DNA of 64,000 nt. Origin: Acidimicrobiales bacterium (GTDB lineage Bacteria; Actinomycetota; Acidimicrobiia; Acidimicrobiales; Aldehydirespiratoraceae). The stretch lies in assembly GCA_040219515.1 (NCBI GenBank), contig JAVJSI010000007.1, forward strand, positions 248,001-312,000, read 5' to 3'. Shown here one piece after another: positions 63,237-64,000 of this stretch (within the stretch, counting starts at the first letter, position 1; each line of letters opens with the position of its first letter). The notes under the pieces are model-generated. The model was not told where the DNA came from. It made no database searches and saw only the letters and a list, made by a program, of their open reading frames with translations. The position numbers and the translations under genes were made by a program.

Positions 63237-63545
63237 CCCAAACGCGAGGAGGGGCGGTAGTCGATCATCGGCCGCGAGGTAGTGTCGGATCCATGGATCC
63301 GAGGGAAACCATCCCAGTTGTCGAACCGGGGCGAGCAGCTCCCAGCTGACAGGGATGAGGTGTTCCGTGCCCATGACCTGCCCGAAGCGATCGAGGCGCT
63401 GTGACTTGTCGACTGGTGGAGCCTGCCAGAGGTCGCGCAGTCCCCGGGCATTCGTCGATTCCCGCTGGACCCGACAGGTAGCTCGGTGGAACGGCTCCAC
63501 CTGCCCGATCGACCTGCTCTGAAGGGCTGTCCCTCGTTCCTCAGA
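63237..63545. other. 309-bp gap without an intact gene
   Basis: Between the selenoprotein-like gene and the frameshifted gene. No convincing start, ribosome site or codon bias was seen on either strand. One open frame on the minus strand (63036-63500) runs antisense through the selenoprotein-like gene and is rejected. The gap holds the 33-bp duplicate listed separately, so it is probably decayed coding DNA. Confidence 0.55.
63490..63522 (+). pseudogene. Duplicate of the 3' end of the selenoprotein-like gene
   Basis: 33 bases, 29 identical to 63204-63236, offset by exactly 286 bp. Both encode the end of a protein: NGAACPIELL-stop in the intact gene, NGSTCPIDLL-stop here. Synonymous and conservative changes (Glu to Asp, Ala to Ser/Thr) suggest the copy was once under selection. 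No clear upstream homology was seen, so this is a remnant of a tandem paralogue or of recombination. Confidence 0.6.
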
Positions 63546-64000
63546 TCAGGCGAGGTCGATTTCAACGCTGAACAGCACGATGGACCCGTCGTCGACCAGC
63601 TGACCGACCACGAGCGCGGCTCGCACGAGCTTGCCGGCGACCACGAGATAGCAGTAGTCGCCGCGGTCGGGATACATGGCGGGGAACTCGTCAAAGCGCT
63701 CGGCGAACGCATCGGAGATCGTCGGCAGGTCGATCACCAAGAAGTCGCTTGCGGACGGCTCGCCGGCCGGTCCTCGAGAATCGCTCAGTTGCGGGTCGAG
63801 CTCAGCGAAGAACTGCGCATGTCGCCCTCGCTCGATCAGATCAGTGGGGATCTTCTCAGGTTGGTCACGAAGCCCGAACGGATCACCTCGTCGCGTTCGT
63901 CGGGCGTGAGCGCTTCGAGCTCTGCTGTCCAGATCCGATCAGCGTTCGCCGATCTGACGCGGATGCGTCCCCGACAGAGACACCCGGACCCGAGAACGGT
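63546..64000 (-). pseudogene. Frameshifted hypothetical gene, 5' end beyond the window
   Basis: Two frames on the minus strand join. From base 64000 the frame reads ...VRSANADRIWTAELEALTPD then ERDEVIRSGFVTNL, and soon stops at 63836-63838. The second frame takes over near 63855 with EKIPTDLIERGRHAQFFAEL, DFLVIDLPTISDAFAERFDE and ends GSIVLFSVEIDLA at 63546. Both have coding character, and the switch point is the ACCTGAGAAGATC stretch. This suggests one-base loss or gain, a sequencing error, or programmed frameshift. Family unknown. A short frame from GTG at 63738-63740 (64 residues) could be the surviving piece. Confidence 0.5.

Noticed and set aside
63036-63500. 154-codon minus-strand open frame over the selenoprotein-like gene
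   Set aside because: Runs antisense through conserved family sequence, has no ribosome site, and its Ala/Gly/Glu-rich part is typical of shadow frames.

Overview
The window is high-GC, gene-dense DNA from an actinobacterium. The gene set fits the class Acidimicrobiia best (inference from gene content only). Actinobacterial hallmarks are a fused 2-oxoglutarate decarboxylase/dehydrogenase (3804-7550), the mismatch endonuclease NucS (18385-19050), mycothiol S-conjugate amidase Mca (29805-30674), a wax ester synthase/DGAT (20823-22223), an F420-type LLM oxidoreductase (26656-27639) and a split SOS mutasome (dnaE2 at 37468-40812; imuA'-imuB at 60565-62837). No rRNA, tRNA, CRISPR array, prophage or classical insertion sequence was seen.

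Layout. 1-9.8 kb: partial PH-domain membrane protein, small zinc protease, UvrD2-like helicase, exonuclease III, Kgd, and a satD-membrane protein operon behind three evenly spaced palindromes. 9.8-16.8 kb: a NYN nuclease/S1/lysine-tail protein, EttA, a small zinc protein, the cysDNC sulfate activation operon and divergent cysQ. 16.8-30.7 kb: UbiB kinase, NucS, VanW protein, a neutral lipid cluster (WES/DGAT, geranylgeranyl reductase, PAP2), a methyltransferase-Mug fusion, PBP4, LLM oxidoreductase, nuclease, deacetylase, SCP2 protein and Mca. 30.7-42.1 kb: PhoU/TrkA-C plus MgtE-like pair, LemA, NMO-like oxidoreductase, an ECF sigma operon with a recognisable ECF promoter, SOS-controlled dnaE2 and an O-antigen ligase-like protein. 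42-55 kb: two acyl-CoA dehydrogenases, a RAYT (REP-associated tyrosine transposase) between inverted palindromic repeats, a Liv-type transporter compressed into two giant fusions, an amidohydrolase and a second ECF sigma operon. 55-62.9 kb: marR-controlled heterodimeric ABC exporter, a membrane protein and imuA'-imuB. 62.9-64 kb: a candidate selenoprotein with an in-frame TGA and a SECIS-like hairpin, decayed sequence, and a frameshifted gene running off the edge.

The most notable signals are the candidate HesB/IscA-like selenoprotein (62928-63236); a family of palindromes with the core GGGGTCAGACCCC, seven copies at six loci, which occur as three inverted pairs and mostly directly abut CTGA stop codons, one pair bracketing the RAYT gene; the LivH-LivM-LivG and MFS-LivF fusions; the NYN-S1-H1-like tail protein; and three TGAC-N7-GTCA palindromes spaced exactly 28 bp apart ahead of satD. 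Two identical LexA boxes tie the distant dnaE2 and imuA'-imuB loci into one regulon, and both boxes help to settle the start codons.
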